From contig JBOGVS010000049.1 of the NCBI GenBank assembly GCA_050692555.1, forward strand, positions 1 to 16,679: a DNA stretch of 16,679 bases. Direction: 5' to 3'. Shown here in pieces: positions 1 to 7,219 of the stretch; the first letter of the stretch is position 1, and each line of letters starts with the position of its first letter. Origin of the DNA: DAITPV01 sp050692555. GTDB taxonomy: Bacteria; Actinomycetota; UBA4738; CALAEC01. The notes under the pieces were generated by a model. The model was given only the letters and a program-made list of their open reading frames with translations. It was not told the origin of the DNA and ran no database searches. The position numbers were made by a program, and so were the translations under genes.

Positions 1-926
1 AGCAGCCGGGAGTGCAGGTAGAAGACGTCGCCGGGGTAGGCTTCCCGGCCGGCGGGCCGGCGAAGCAGGAGCGAGACTTCCCGGTAGGCCTCGGCCTGCT
101 TGGACAGGTCGTCGAACACGATGAGCGCGTGCTGGCCCTGGTACATCCAGTGCTGCCCCATGGCCGATCCCGCGTACGGCGCCACGTACTTGAAGGAGGC
201 CGGGAGCGAGGCCGGGCCGTTGACCACCACGGTGTAATCCATGGCCCCGGCGGCCTCCAGCGACTCCACCACCTCGCGAACCGTGGAGGATTTCTGACCG
301 ATGGCCACGTAGACGCACTTCACCTGGCGCTTGGGGTCACCGGACGCCCAGTTGTCCCGCTGGTTGATGATGGCGTCGATGGCGATCGCCGTCTTCCCCG
401 TCTGGCGGTCGCCGATGATCAGCTCTCGCTGTCCCCTGCCGATCGGCGTCATGGCGTCGATGGCCTTGATCCCGGTCTGCAGGGGCTCCTTCACCGGCTG
501 GCGCATGATCACGCTGGGGGCCTGAACCTCCAGGGCCCGTTGCTCGGTGCCCCGGATGGGTCCCTTCCCGTCGAGGGGTCGTCCCAGCGGGTCCACCACC
601 CGGCCGAGGAGCTCGTCTCCCACCGCGACCGAGAGGATGCGGCCGGTCCGCTTGACCGGATCCCCCGCCTCGATGGCCTCGGCATCGCCGAACACCACCG
701 ACCCGATCTCGTCTTCCTCGAGGTTGAAGGCCACGCCGAAGATCTCCCCGGGGAACTCCAGGAGCTCGTTGGTCATGGTGCTGGGGAGCCCCTGGATCCG
801 GGCGATGCCGTCGCCGGTCTCCATCACCCGGCCGACCTCCTCCCGCGCGGTCTGGGGGGTGAAGCTCTCGACGTGCTTCTTCAGGGCCTCGGCGATGGCC
901 TTGGGGTCGATCGTCATCTCCGCCAC
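1..926 (-). CDS. atpA: F1Fo ATP synthase subunit alpha, 3' part missing at window edge
   Basis: Non-catalytic nucleotide-binding subunit of the F1 head, which alternates with beta in the alpha3beta3 hexamer. About 308 of the usual ~500-550 residues are inside the window; the C-terminal part runs off the left edge. The N-terminal beta-barrel region (about 25-95) is followed by the nucleotide-binding domain, with Walker A GDRQTGKT at 172-179 and ALIVFDDLSKQ near 267-277 as the Walker B region. I chose the GTG at 926 because GAGG lies a few bases upstream; an in-frame ATG at 917 is an alternative. It follows atpH with a single base between the atpH stop and this start, so the two are probably translationally coupled. 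Identity is certain; only the start is open. Confidence 0.97.
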   Translation of the reverse strand, partial: MAEMTIDPKAIAEALKKHVESFTPQTAREEVGRVMETGDGIARIQGLPSTMTNELLEFPGEIFGVAFNLEEDEIGSVVFGDAEAIEAGDPVKRTGRILSVAVGDELLGRVVDPLGRPLDGKGPIRGTEQRALEVQAPSVIMRQPVKEPLQTGIKAIDAMTPIGRGQRELIIGDRQTGKTAIAIDAIINQRDNWASGDPKRQVKCVYVAIGQKSSTVREVVESLEAAGAMDYTVVVNGPASLPASFKYVAPYAGSAMGQHWMYQGQHALIVFDDLSKQAEAYREVSLLLRRPAGREAYPGDVFYLHSRL

Positions 927-927
927 G

Positions 928-1467
928 TCACACCTCGCTCAGTCGTTCCCGGGCCAGCTCCAGCCGGCGGCGCACCGACCCGTCGATGACCTGATCTCCC
1001 ACCCGGGCCAGCACGCCGCCGATCACGGACTCGTCCACGACCACCCGGACCTCCACGTCCTTGCCGGTGGCCTTGGAGAGGGCCTCGGCCAGGCGATCGC
1101 GGCGGGCGGCGTCGAGCGGGACCGCGGTGCGGACCTCGGCCACCACGTGGCGACGCCGTTCGGCGGCCAGCTCGACCAGCTGGTCGACGATGGCCGGCAG
1201 GTCCCGGGCTCGCCCCAGCTCGACCAGGAATCCCAGGAGGTTGACCGTCACGGGATGGGTCCGCTCGCCCAGGACGTCCGCCAACACGGCGCGCTTGCGC
1301 TCCGAGGGAAGCGCGGGATCGGTGAGCGCCTCGCGGAGCTCTGCCTCCTTCTCAATGGTGCGGGCGAACCGAAACAGCTCGTCCTCCACGGTGTCCAGGG
1401 CCCCCTCGGCCTCGGCCACGGAGAACAGGCCCTGGGCGTAGCCGCGAACGGCCTCGCTACGAGCCAC
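928..1467 (-). CDS. atpH: F1Fo ATP synthase subunit delta
   Basis: Stator subunit that ties the top of F1 to the peripheral stalk b subunits (OSCP equivalent). It has 179 residues, the normal family length. The N-terminal helical domain (about 1-105, beginning ARSEAVRGYAQGLF) and the C-terminal part with the typical ending (GGVLARVGDQVIDGSVRRRL, about 150-170) are both intact. The GTG start at 1467 has GGAGGA about nine bases upstream and overlaps the end of atpF by 11 bases; an open frame extends further upstream but lies inside atpF. It sits in the standard operon order between atpF and atpA. Confidence 0.94.
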   Translation of the reverse strand: MARSEAVRGYAQGLFSVAEAEGALDTVEDELFRFARTIEKEAELREALTDPALPSERKRAVLADVLGERTHPVTVNLLGFLVELGRARDLPAIVDQLVELAAERRRHVVAEVRTAVPLDAARRDRLAEALSKATGKDVEVRVVVDESVIGGVLARVGDQVIDGSVRRRLELARERLSEV

Positions 1468-2077
1468 CGGCCGGCTTCCTCCTGGTGGTCCGCTTGCGCC
1501 GGCCGTTCCCCAGCCCGGCGACCTCCTTGATGTACCCGTCCACCAGCTCCAGCTGACGGTCCCGATCCAGGCTCTCGCCCACCACCTTGGCGGCGATCTC
1601 CACGGACCACTCGCCAAGCTGGTGCCGGAGCTCCTGCACCGCACGATCCCGTTCTGCCCGGATCTCCTCTTGGGCCCGGGCCACGATCTGCCGCGACTCG
1701 TCCTCCGCCTTGGCCATCAGGTCCTTGCGCATCGACTCCGCGGTCTTACGGGCCTCGTCAATGATCTTGCCGGCCTCGGCCCGGGCCTCCTGGAGCTGCT
1801 CCTCGTACTGGGACAGCCGCTGCTCGGCCTCCTGGCGGGCCTTCTCGGCGCTCTCCAGGTCTCCCTGGATCTTCTCCCGTCGTTCGGCCAGCCCCTGGTT
1901 CAACCGGGGGAAGGCATAGCGAGCCAGGACCACGAACACGAGCAAGAACGCAAGGGTCCCGAAGATGAGCTCGTCACCTTCCGGGAGGATCGGGTTGTGC
2001 TCTTCCTCCGCGGGCTGCTCGGTCTCCGTCTCCTCCTGGGCAACGACCCGGGGGAGGCCCAGCACGTCGAAGTCCAC
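1457..2077 (-). CDS. atpF: F1Fo ATP synthase subunit b
   Basis: Peripheral-stalk subunit. It has 206 residues, longer than the ~155-170 of enterobacterial b. Residues 1-35 form an acidic extension before the single membrane helix (about 36-56, FGTLAFLLVFVVLARYAF). A long charged coiled coil follows from about 60 to 165, rich in Glu, Arg, Ala and Gln. The protein ends in a strongly basic tail (GRRKRTTRRKP at 192-202). The start is a GTG at 2077 preceded by GGGGAGG with good spacing. Extended N-termini on b are common in Actinobacteria; whether the first 15 residues act as a cleaved signal cannot be decided here. The basic tail lies beside the overlap with atpH, so part of it may simply follow from overlapping coding. 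Confidence 0.94.
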   Translation of the reverse strand: MDFDVLGLPRVVAQEETETEQPAEEEHNPILPEGDELIFGTLAFLLVFVVLARYAFPRLNQGLAERREKIQGDLESAEKARQEAEQRLSQYEEQLQEARAEAGKIIDEARKTAESMRKDLMAKAEDESRQIVARAQEEIRAERDRAVQELRHQLGEWSVEIAAKVVGESLDRDRQLELVDGYIKEVAGLGNGRRKRTTRRKPAGGS

Positions 2078-2088
2078 GCCGCCTCCCC

Positions 2089-2346
2089 TCAGATGATGAA
2101 CGTCAGGACGAAACCGATCAGCGCCAGTGCCTCGGTGAACGCGATGCCCAGGAACATGGTGGTGCGCACCATGCCGGCGGCCTCGGGCTGGCGAGCCATG
2201 GCCTCAACGGCCTTGCCCACCAGGAACCCGATGCCGATCCCCGGGCCGATGGCGCCCAGGCCGAAGACCAGCCCTCGCCCGATGGCTCCCACGTCGCCCT
2301 CCACCTGAGCCACGAAGGCACCCACTTGGGCCAGCACGTCTCCCAT
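2089..2346 (-). CDS. atpE: F1Fo ATP synthase subunit c
   Basis: Proteolipid of the rotating c-ring. It has 85 residues as two membrane helices joined by a polar loop (ARQPEAAGMVR, about 51-61). Helix 1 has the glycine-rich packing motif (GLGAIGPGIGIG, 29-40). Helix 2 carries the ion-binding carboxylate Glu72 in AFTEALALIGF. The Gln of helix 1 and the Glu-Ser/Thr pattern of sodium-coupled rings are absent, so proton coupling is inferred. The ATG at 2346 has AGGAG about six bases upstream. It lies 11 bases after atpB and 11 bases before atpF. Confidence 0.96.
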   Translation of the reverse strand: MGDVLAQVGAFVAQVEGDVGAIGRGLVFGLGAIGPGIGIGFLVGKAVEAMARQPEAAGMVRTTMFLGIAFTEALALIGFVLTFII

Positions 2347-2357
2347 TGTCTCTCCTC

Positions 2358-3149
2358 TCAGTGCTCGGGGTGAACGGCCCCGGCGATGTACACGGCGGTC
2401 AGGATCGTAAAGATGTACGCCTGAAGGACCGCCACCAGCAGCTCGAACGCGGTCAGCCCCACCGCCAGCGCGAACGCCGGAACGGCGAAGGGAATCGTCG
2501 TGGGCTTTGCCAGCAGGTAGGCGGTGCCCAGGAAGAAGATCGACAGGATCAGATGCCCGGCCATCATGTTGGCCAGGAGTCGGACGGCCAGGGTGAAGGG
2601 CCGAAGGATGAACGTGGACACGAACTCGATCGGGGTCAGCAGGATGTACATGCCCTTGGGGACCCCCGGCGGGAACAGGGCATTCTTGAAGTAGGCCAGA
2701 CCCTGGGTCCTGATGCCCACCACGTTGAACAGCACCCACACCAGCGCCGCCAGGAACGCAGGGATGGCGATCCGGCCGTTCACCGGGAACTGGATCCCCG
2801 GGATGATGCCGAACACGTTCCCCACCAGGATGAAGCAGAACATCGAGGTCAGGAAGGGAACCCATGTGCGCCCCTCCTGCCCGATCACCTGGACGGCGAT
2901 CTCCTCCCGGATGAAGTCGACCACGCTCTCCACCAGGTTCCTGACCCCCCGGGGAACCAGGCCACCTCGCCCCGCGGCCACCGCGAACAACGCGATCACG
3001 ATCCCGGCGGCCAGGAACATGTAGATGACACCACGGTCGACGCAGAAGCTGACCCCGACGTCCCATTCGGCGATGCAGGGAGGCTGGAACAGCTCCAGAC
3101 CCGGAGCGTCGAACGGCTCGGGTGGTCGCGACGCGGCCAGCAGGCTCAC
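2358..3149 (-). CDS. atpB: F1Fo ATP synthase subunit a
   Basis: Fo stator subunit that forms the two proton half-channels against the c-ring. It has 263 residues and five or six hydrophobic segments. The essential arginine is Arg190 in RPFTLAVRLLANMMAGH, the most conserved stretch of the family (equivalent to E. coli Arg210). FELLVAVLQAYIFTIL (about 235-250) is the conserved last helix. The GTG start at 3149 shares four bases with the atpI stop (GTGA) and has GAGGAG upstream, so translation is probably coupled to atpI. Confidence 0.97.
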   Translation of the reverse strand: MSLLAASRPPEPFDAPGLELFQPPCIAEWDVGVSFCVDRGVIYMFLAAGIVIALFAVAAGRGGLVPRGVRNLVESVVDFIREEIAVQVIGQEGRTWVPFLTSMFCFILVGNVFGIIPGIQFPVNGRIAIPAFLAALVWVLFNVVGIRTQGLAYFKNALFPPGVPKGMYILLTPIEFVSTFILRPFTLAVRLLANMMAGHLILSIFFLGTAYLLAKPTTIPFAVPAFALAVGLTAFELLVAVLQAYIFTILTAVYIAGAVHPEH

Positions 3150-3607
3150 GCGGACTCCTCACGGAGCCGGAGCGCTTCCGCGGCGGCGGCCGCGGCGGGA
3201 TCCGGGGGGATCTGAAGCTCGCCGCCCAGCCCCTGGGTGAGCAGCCGAGCCTCGTACACGAGCAGGGCCATGGTGCCCGCCACCGCGGTGACCCCGAAGG
3301 CCACCGGCGAGAAGAACGACGTCTGGTCCAGGGCGAACAGGAGGCCCACGATCACGCCCATCCGGACGGCGAATCCTCCCAGGGCCACCGCGTGCACCAC
3401 CGGGACCGACACCCCGGCGGCCCAGGCCAGCGACCATCCGTGCGCCGCGAAGTTCGCCGCTACCACGACTACCGCGATGAACGCCGAGAGCCCCACGCCC
3501 CGACCGGCGGCCAGCCATCCCACCATCAGCGCCCCGGGAGCGGCCACCGATGCGGCGGCCAGGGCCCGGCGAACCATCATCCGCTCCGGCCTGCGCGGAT
3601 CATTCAT
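3146..3607 (-). CDS. atpI: ATP synthase subunit I-like membrane protein
   Basis: Small integral membrane protein directly upstream of atpB. The usual role of AtpI is assembly or stability of the c-ring and Mg2+ handling; that role is inferred from position and membrane topology. From the ATG at 3607 it has 153 residues, with four hydrophobic segments at about 13-33, 38-60, 64-88 and 95-118. An Ala-rich, charged tail follows (PDPAAAAAAEALRLREES). I preferred ATG 3607 over ATG 3622 because it has AGGA upstream and overlaps the atpZ stop by eight bases; the longer start adds five residues. Sequence conservation in this family is low, so the name rests mainly on context. Confidence 0.8.
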   Translation of the reverse strand: MNDPRRPERMMVRRALAAASVAAPGALMVGWLAAGRGVGLSAFIAVVVVAANFAAHGWSLAWAAGVSVPVVHAVALGGFAVRMGVIVGLLFALDQTSFFSPVAFGVTAVAGTMALLVYEARLLTQGLGGELQIPPDPAAAAAAEALRLREESA

Positions 3608-3818
3608 CGTCGTTCCTGCCATAGCGGATGTAGACGAGGTAGATGCCTCCCGCGACCCCCACCACCATGCCGATCGCCAAGAACAGCCGACCGGTGTCGG
3701 CGAGCCGGTCGAGCAGGTACCCGATGCCGCCCCATACCAGGATGCCGGCCAGAAGCGTCCCGGTGACGGCCCACGCGGCCCCGTAGCCGCTCCAGTCGCC
3801 GCGTCCCGGTCGGGCCAT
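3600..3818 (-). CDS. atpZ: AtpZ/AtpI-family protein, first gene of the atp operon
   Basis: A 72-residue protein with two membrane helices (about 15-36 and 44-64) joined by the short loop LLDRLADTGRLF. The second helix is glycine-rich (IGMVVGVAGGIYLVY) and the C-terminus is charged (RYGRNDDE). This is the pattern of AtpZ, the small partner of AtpI found before atpI-atpB. In the family it is linked to divalent cation transport or c-ring assembly; that is family knowledge, not something the sequence shows. The ATG at 3818 has no Shine-Dalgarno sequence. Instead a perfect TATAAT lies 10 bases upstream, so the mRNA leader would be only a few bases long. Confidence 0.8.
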   Translation of the reverse strand: MARPGRGDWSGYGAAWAVTGTLLAGILVWGGIGYLLDRLADTGRLFLAIGMVVGVAGGIYLVYIRYGRNDDE

Positions 3819-3828
3819 GGGCCGGGCG

Positions 3829-3834
3829 ATTATA
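3829..3834 (-). promoter_or_regulatory. -10 box of the atp operon promoter
   Basis: Read on the minus strand this is exactly TATAAT, standing in GC-rich DNA ten bases before the atpZ ATG. Initiation 6-8 bases downstream would give a leader of 2-4 bases. No good -35 is present; the best is TTCGCT at 3858-3853 with an 18-base spacer. A second minus-strand box, TATAGT at 3940-3935, could serve a longer transcript. Confidence 0.55.
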
Positions 3835-3911
3835 TCCGCCGGAGTTCCCGCCAGCGAACCGGCCCGTTTTCGCAGGTAGATGCGGGTATCGGGCCCGGCG
3901 CAGCGGGGCGC

Positions 3912-3929
3912 TTGTGAATCCTTTCACAA
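3912..3929. promoter_or_regulatory. CRP/GlxR-type operator palindrome
   Basis: TTGTGAATCCTTTCACAA is a perfect inverted repeat: 7-base arms TTGTGAA and TTCACAA around TCCT. It matches the CRP-family consensus TGTGA-N6-TCACA exactly. It lies nearly midway in the 200-bp region between the divergent atpZ and potA starts, centred about 102 bases from atpZ and about 98 from potA. A role as a cAMP-receptor-protein site controlling one or both operons is inferred. A terminator is unlikely because both flanking operons transcribe away from it. Confidence 0.7.
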
Positions 3930-4005
3930 AGTTCACTATACAAAGCGGCGCAGGTCCGGCGCCACCTTGCCCGCTCGATTCCGTGCGCAACGCGCACCAC
4001 CTGGG

Positions 4006-4011
4006 TACGCT
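4006..4011 (+). promoter_or_regulatory. -10 box of the pot operon, leaderless-type start
   Basis: TACGCT ends seven bases before the potA ATG at 4019, and no Shine-Dalgarno sequence precedes that ATG. The TANNNT-N7-ATG spacing is what leaderless transcripts show in Actinobacteria. No convincing -35 is seen (GTGCGC at 3983-3988 at best). Confidence 0.45.
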
Positions 4012-4018
4012 GCGGCCT

Positions 4019-5158
4019 ATGGCGACCCCGGTGGGGGTAAGCGACGGTGACATCAGCCTGGTGAACATCACCAAATCGTTCGGAGACCTCACCGCGGTCG
4101 ACGGGATCTCCCTGGACGTCAACTCGGGCGAGTTCTTCAGCCTGCTTGGCCCCTCGGGCTGCGGCAAGACCACCACGTTGCGGATGATCGGGGGATTCGA
4201 GCATCCTGACGAAGGGCGCATCGAGCTCGGCGGCGTCGACGTGGCGGGGACCCCGGCGTACCGGCGCAACGTCAACACCGTGTTCCAGTCGTACGCCCTG
4301 TTTCCTCATCTGGACGTGTTCGGCAACGTGGCCTACGGCCTCCGTCGCCGGAAGGTGCCGAAGGACGAGCTCGGCGGACGAGTCCGGCGCATCCTGGAGA
4401 TCGTCGACCTCCCCGGCCTCGAGCACCGGCGCCCCACCCAGCTCTCCGGTGGCCAGCAGCAACGGGTGGCCCTGGCCAGGGCCCTGGTGAACGAGCCCCA
4501 GGTCCTGTTGCTGGACGAGCCGCTGGGGGCCCTGGACCTCAAGCTGCGCAAGCAGATGCAGATCGAGCTCAAGTCGATCCAGCACGAGATCGGGATCACG
4601 TTCATCTATGTGACCCACGACCAGGAAGAGGCCATGACCATGTCCGACCGGCTGGCGGTGATGCGGGCCGGCCGGATCGACCAGGTCGGAGCGCCGCAGG
4701 ACGTCTACGAGCACCCGGCCACGGAGTTCGTGGCTGGATTCCTAGGAGCGTCCAACCTTCTGGACGGAACGGTGGAACCCTCAGACGGGGATCTCTGCAC
4801 CGTGATCCTTTCCTCGGGGGAGAAGGTCCGGGTCCCGGCCGGGTCCCTGAACGGCCACACCGATCACATCCGCCTGGGGGTCCGGCCGGAGAAGATCCGG
4901 ATCTCCTCCGGAGGCTCGGCCCGGCCGCCGGAGGACAACATGGTGGAGGGAACCGTCCAGGTGGCCACGTTCGTCGGGGTCAGCAACGTGTACACCGTGG
5001 AGACCCGAGCCGGCCAGCGGGTCACGGTGTACGCGCAGAACCTGGGGACCTCCGCGGACCGCCCGCCCGCGGCCGGGGAGAAGGTGGCGTTGACGTGGCA
5101 TCCGGAGCACACCTTCGTGGTGGAGCCAGCCGATGGGGAGGGAACGAATGGTGAGTGA
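4019..5158 (+). CDS. potA: Polyamine-type ABC transporter ATP-binding protein
   Basis: ATPase of an ABC importer of the spermidine/putrescine class. It has 379 residues. The N-terminal nucleotide-binding domain has Walker A GPSGCGKT (44-51), Q-loop Gln90, signature LSGGQ (142-146), Walker B LLLDEP (163-168) and H-loop His200. A C-terminal TOBE-type beta region runs from about 245 to 370 and includes LGVRPEKIRI, as in PotA/CysA-type subunits. The ATG at 4019 is used because the domain begins right after it; the frame stays open upstream to 3914 but holds nothing recognisable. It overlaps potD by 11 bases and is the first gene of a five-gene unit. The exact substrate (spermidine, putrescine or a related amine) cannot be told from the ATPase. 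Confidence 0.93.
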   Translation: MATPVGVSDGDISLVNITKSFGDLTAVDGISLDVNSGEFFSLLGPSGCGKTTTLRMIGGFEHPDEGRIELGGVDVAGTPAYRRNVNTVFQSYALFPHLDVFGNVAYGLRRRKVPKDELGGRVRRILEIVDLPGLEHRRPTQLSGGQQQRVALARALVNEPQVLLLDEPLGALDLKLRKQMQIELKSIQHEIGITFIYVTHDQEEAMTMSDRLAVMRAGRIDQVGAPQDVYEHPATEFVAGFLGASNLLDGTVEPSDGDLCTVILSSGEKVRVPAGSLNGHTDHIRLGVRPEKIRISSGGSARPPEDNMVEGTVQVATFVGVSNVYTVETRAGQRVTVYAQNLGTSADRPPAAGEKVALTWHPEHTFVVEPADGEGTNGE

Positions 5159-6356
5159 GGTCGATCGCATCCTCGGCGGCCTGGACCGGCGGCTGTCCCG
5201 GCGTGACCTGCTGCGGCGAGCCGGACGGGGGTCCGCCTACCTTGGGGTCATGGCCTTCCTGGCGGCCTGCGGGGTCCAGGGACAGCGACGCGAGGGAGGA
5301 GATGAGCTCGAGCCGCTGCCGCCCGAAACCGGCGAGCTGATCATGGCGAACTGGCCCCTGTACATCGACAAGGACGGCCCGGTCAGCCCCACGATCGAGT
5401 CGTTCCAGGAACAGCTCGATACCACCATGCAGTACCAGGTGGTGATCAACGACAACGAGGAGTTCTTCGGCACGATCCGCGAGCCCCTGTCGCGCGGACA
5501 GTCCACCGGCTACGACATCATCGTGATTTCGGACTGGGTGATCGAGAAGATGGCCCGGCTCGGCTACCTCGAGCGCCTCCACCACGACCGGCTCCCCAAC
5601 TTCGAGGCCAACGCCCTGGACAAGTTCAAGGATCCGGTGTACGACCCGGGGAACGCCCACAGCATCCCGTGGGCGGCGGGCATCACCGGCATCGGCTACG
5701 ACATCGAGCTCACCGGCCGGGAGCTCACCAGCATCCACGACCTCTTCGACCCGGCATTCGCGGGGCGGGTGGGCATGTTCCTGGAGATGCGGGACACGTT
5801 CAACTTCGCCTTCCTCGCTTCGGGGATCGAGCCGGAGACCGCGACGCTCGAGGACGCCGAGACGGCCCAGCAGCTCCTCCTCGAGCACCGGGACAACTTC
5901 CGGGGCTTCTACGGCAACGACTACGCGGACCAGCTGGCCACCGGCAGCCTGGCCGTGTCGATGGCCTGGTCCGGGGACGTGTTCGCCCTCCAGCTCGACA
6001 ACCCCAACCTCAGGTTCGTGCTCCCGGAGGAGGGTGGAACGCGGTGGACCGACAACATGGCCATCCCCGCCGGTGCCGAGCATCCCACCGACGCCCACAA
6101 CTTCATGAACTTCGTGTATGACACCCGGATCGCCGCCAACATCACGGAGTGGGTGTGGTACGAGTCCCCCGCAGACATCAAGGCCATCGTCGAAGAGGAC
6201 GCCCAGAACGGAGGCAACCTCCTTCAGAAGCTGGCCTCGAGCGAGCTGGTCTTCCCGCCGGAGGACGTCGTGGCGAGGACCCACAACTACCGCCTGCTGG
6301 ACACGGAGGAGGAACAGGTGTGGAACAACCTGTTCCAGGAAGTGACCCAGGGCTGA
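5148..6356 (+). CDS. potD: Polyamine-type substrate-binding lipoprotein with Tat signal
   Basis: Extracytoplasmic binding protein of the importer, 402 residues. The N-terminus has a twin-arginine motif (SRRDLLRRAG, 17-26), a short hydrophobic stretch and a lipobox LAAC with Cys41. It is therefore predicted to be exported folded by Tat and anchored as a lipoprotein. The mature part begins with the PotD-like strand GELIMANWPLYID and contains YDIIVISDWVIEKMARLGYLERL and IPWAAGITGIGYD, typical of PotD/PotF-type proteins. The ATG at 5148 has GGAGG seven bases upstream; a GTG directly after it is also possible. It overlaps potA by 11 bases and, with the potB start chosen here, potB by 37 bases. Confidence 0.92.
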   Translation: MVSEVDRILGGLDRRLSRRDLLRRAGRGSAYLGVMAFLAACGVQGQRREGGDELEPLPPETGELIMANWPLYIDKDGPVSPTIESFQEQLDTTMQYQVVINDNEEFFGTIREPLSRGQSTGYDIIVISDWVIEKMARLGYLERLHHDRLPNFEANALDKFKDPVYDPGNAHSIPWAAGITGIGYDIELTGRELTSIHDLFDPAFAGRVGMFLEMRDTFNFAFLASGIEPETATLEDAETAQQLLLEHRDNFRGFYGNDYADQLATGSLAVSMAWSGDVFALQLDNPNLRFVLPEEGGTRWTDNMAIPAGAEHPTDAHNFMNFVYDTRIAANITEWVWYESPADIKAIVEEDAQNGGNLLQKLASSELVFPPEDVVARTHNYRLLDTEEEQVWNNLFQEVTQG

Positions 6357-7219
6357 GCGCCCCCGCCGTTCGCCCCCGACGCCGCTCCAACTTCGCGTAC
6401 TGGCTGCTGCTCCCGGGTGGCCTGTGGCTCCTGGTCTTCTACGTGATCCCCACGATCTCGATGCTGTCCGTGTCGCTCCAGCAGGGCTCCCTGGAGGAGG
6501 GGTACCGACTGACGTGGAACTTCGGCGTGTACTCCGACGTCCTGTTGCGGAACGACACCCAGATCATCCGCTCGGTGGTGTACGGGCTCATCGTCACCGT
6601 GGCCACGCTGCTGATCGCCTATCCGCTGGCCTACACGATCGCCTTCCGAGGTGGCCGGTGGAAGAGCGTCCTGTTGTTCCTGGTGATCCTCCCCTTCTTC
6701 GTCTCGTTCGTGATCCGAACCCTCGAGTGGAAGTTCGTCCTGGCCGACGAGGGGATCGTCCTGGGCACCCTCAAGGACGCCGGGGTGGTGGGCCAGGGGT
6801 TCCGGGTCCTGGCCACCCCCGTGGCCGTGCTCGGGGGGTTGATCTACAACTTCCTGCCGTTCATGGCGCTGCCCCTCTACGTGGCTCTGGAGAGGATGGA
6901 CAAGAGCCTGCTGGACGCGGCCAGCGACCTGTACTCCAGCCGGATCAAGGCGTTCTTCAAGGTGACCTTTCCCCTGTCCCTGCCGGGGGTGTTCGCCGGG
7001 TCCCTCCTGACGTTCATTCCGTCCACCGGTGACTTCATCAATGCCGAGCTCCTCGGCGGTGTCAGCACCACGATGATCGGCAACGTCATCCAGACCGAGT
7101 ACCTGACGAACAACGACTACCCGGAGGCCGCGGCCCTGTCGTTCATCCTGATGCTCGGGATCCTTGTGGCCGTGGCCATCTACGCCCGCATCCTGGGGAC
7201 CGAGGAGCTCACCGGATGA
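6320..7219 (+). CDS. potB: Polyamine-type ABC transporter permease, PotB-like
   Basis: First transmembrane subunit of the importer. About 299 residues with around six helices; helix 1 begins YWLLLPGGLWLLVFYVIP. The cytoplasmic coupling loop reads LLDAASDLYSSRIKAFFKVTFPLSLPG, the family EAA loop with DLYSSR where most members have DLGAS. The start is uncertain. GTG 6320 has AGGAGGA six bases upstream, which is why I chose it, although it overlaps the end of potD by 37 bases. A CTG at 6353 next to the potD stop would be the alternative. The 3' end overlaps potC by four bases (ATGA). Confidence 0.9.
   Translation: MEQPVPGSDPGLSAPAVRPRRRSNFAYWLLLPGGLWLLVFYVIPTISMLSVSLQQGSLEEGYRLTWNFGVYSDVLLRNDTQIIRSVVYGLIVTVATLLIAYPLAYTIAFRGGRWKSVLLFLVILPFFVSFVIRTLEWKFVLADEGIVLGTLKDAGVVGQGFRVLATPVAVLGGLIYNFLPFMALPLYVALERMDKSLLDAASDLYSSRIKAFFKVTFPLSLPGVFAGSLLTFIPSTGDFINAELLGGVSTTMIGNVIQTEYLTNNDYPEAAALSFILMLGILVAVAIYARILGTEELTG

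Noticed and set aside
12..989. A plus-strand frame opposite atpA
   Set aside because: Antisense to an unmistakable ATP synthase alpha subunit.
2089..2346. Sodium-coupled ATP synthase
   Set aside because: The c subunit lacks the helix 1 Gln and the Glu-Ser/Thr ligand set of sodium rings.
2089..3162. A single frame that would fuse a long N-terminal part to the c subunit
   Set aside because: The upstream part is the wrong frame of atpB; atpE has its own ATG and ribosome binding site at 2346.
3912..3929. Palindrome read as a transcription terminator
   Set aside because: It lies between divergent operons, the stem is AT-rich and short, and no T-run follows; a regulator site fits better.
5022..6284. 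A 420-codon open frame on the minus strand opposite potA and potD
   Set aside because: Shadow of potD; composition is Glu/Val/Leu/Gly-biased without domain signatures.
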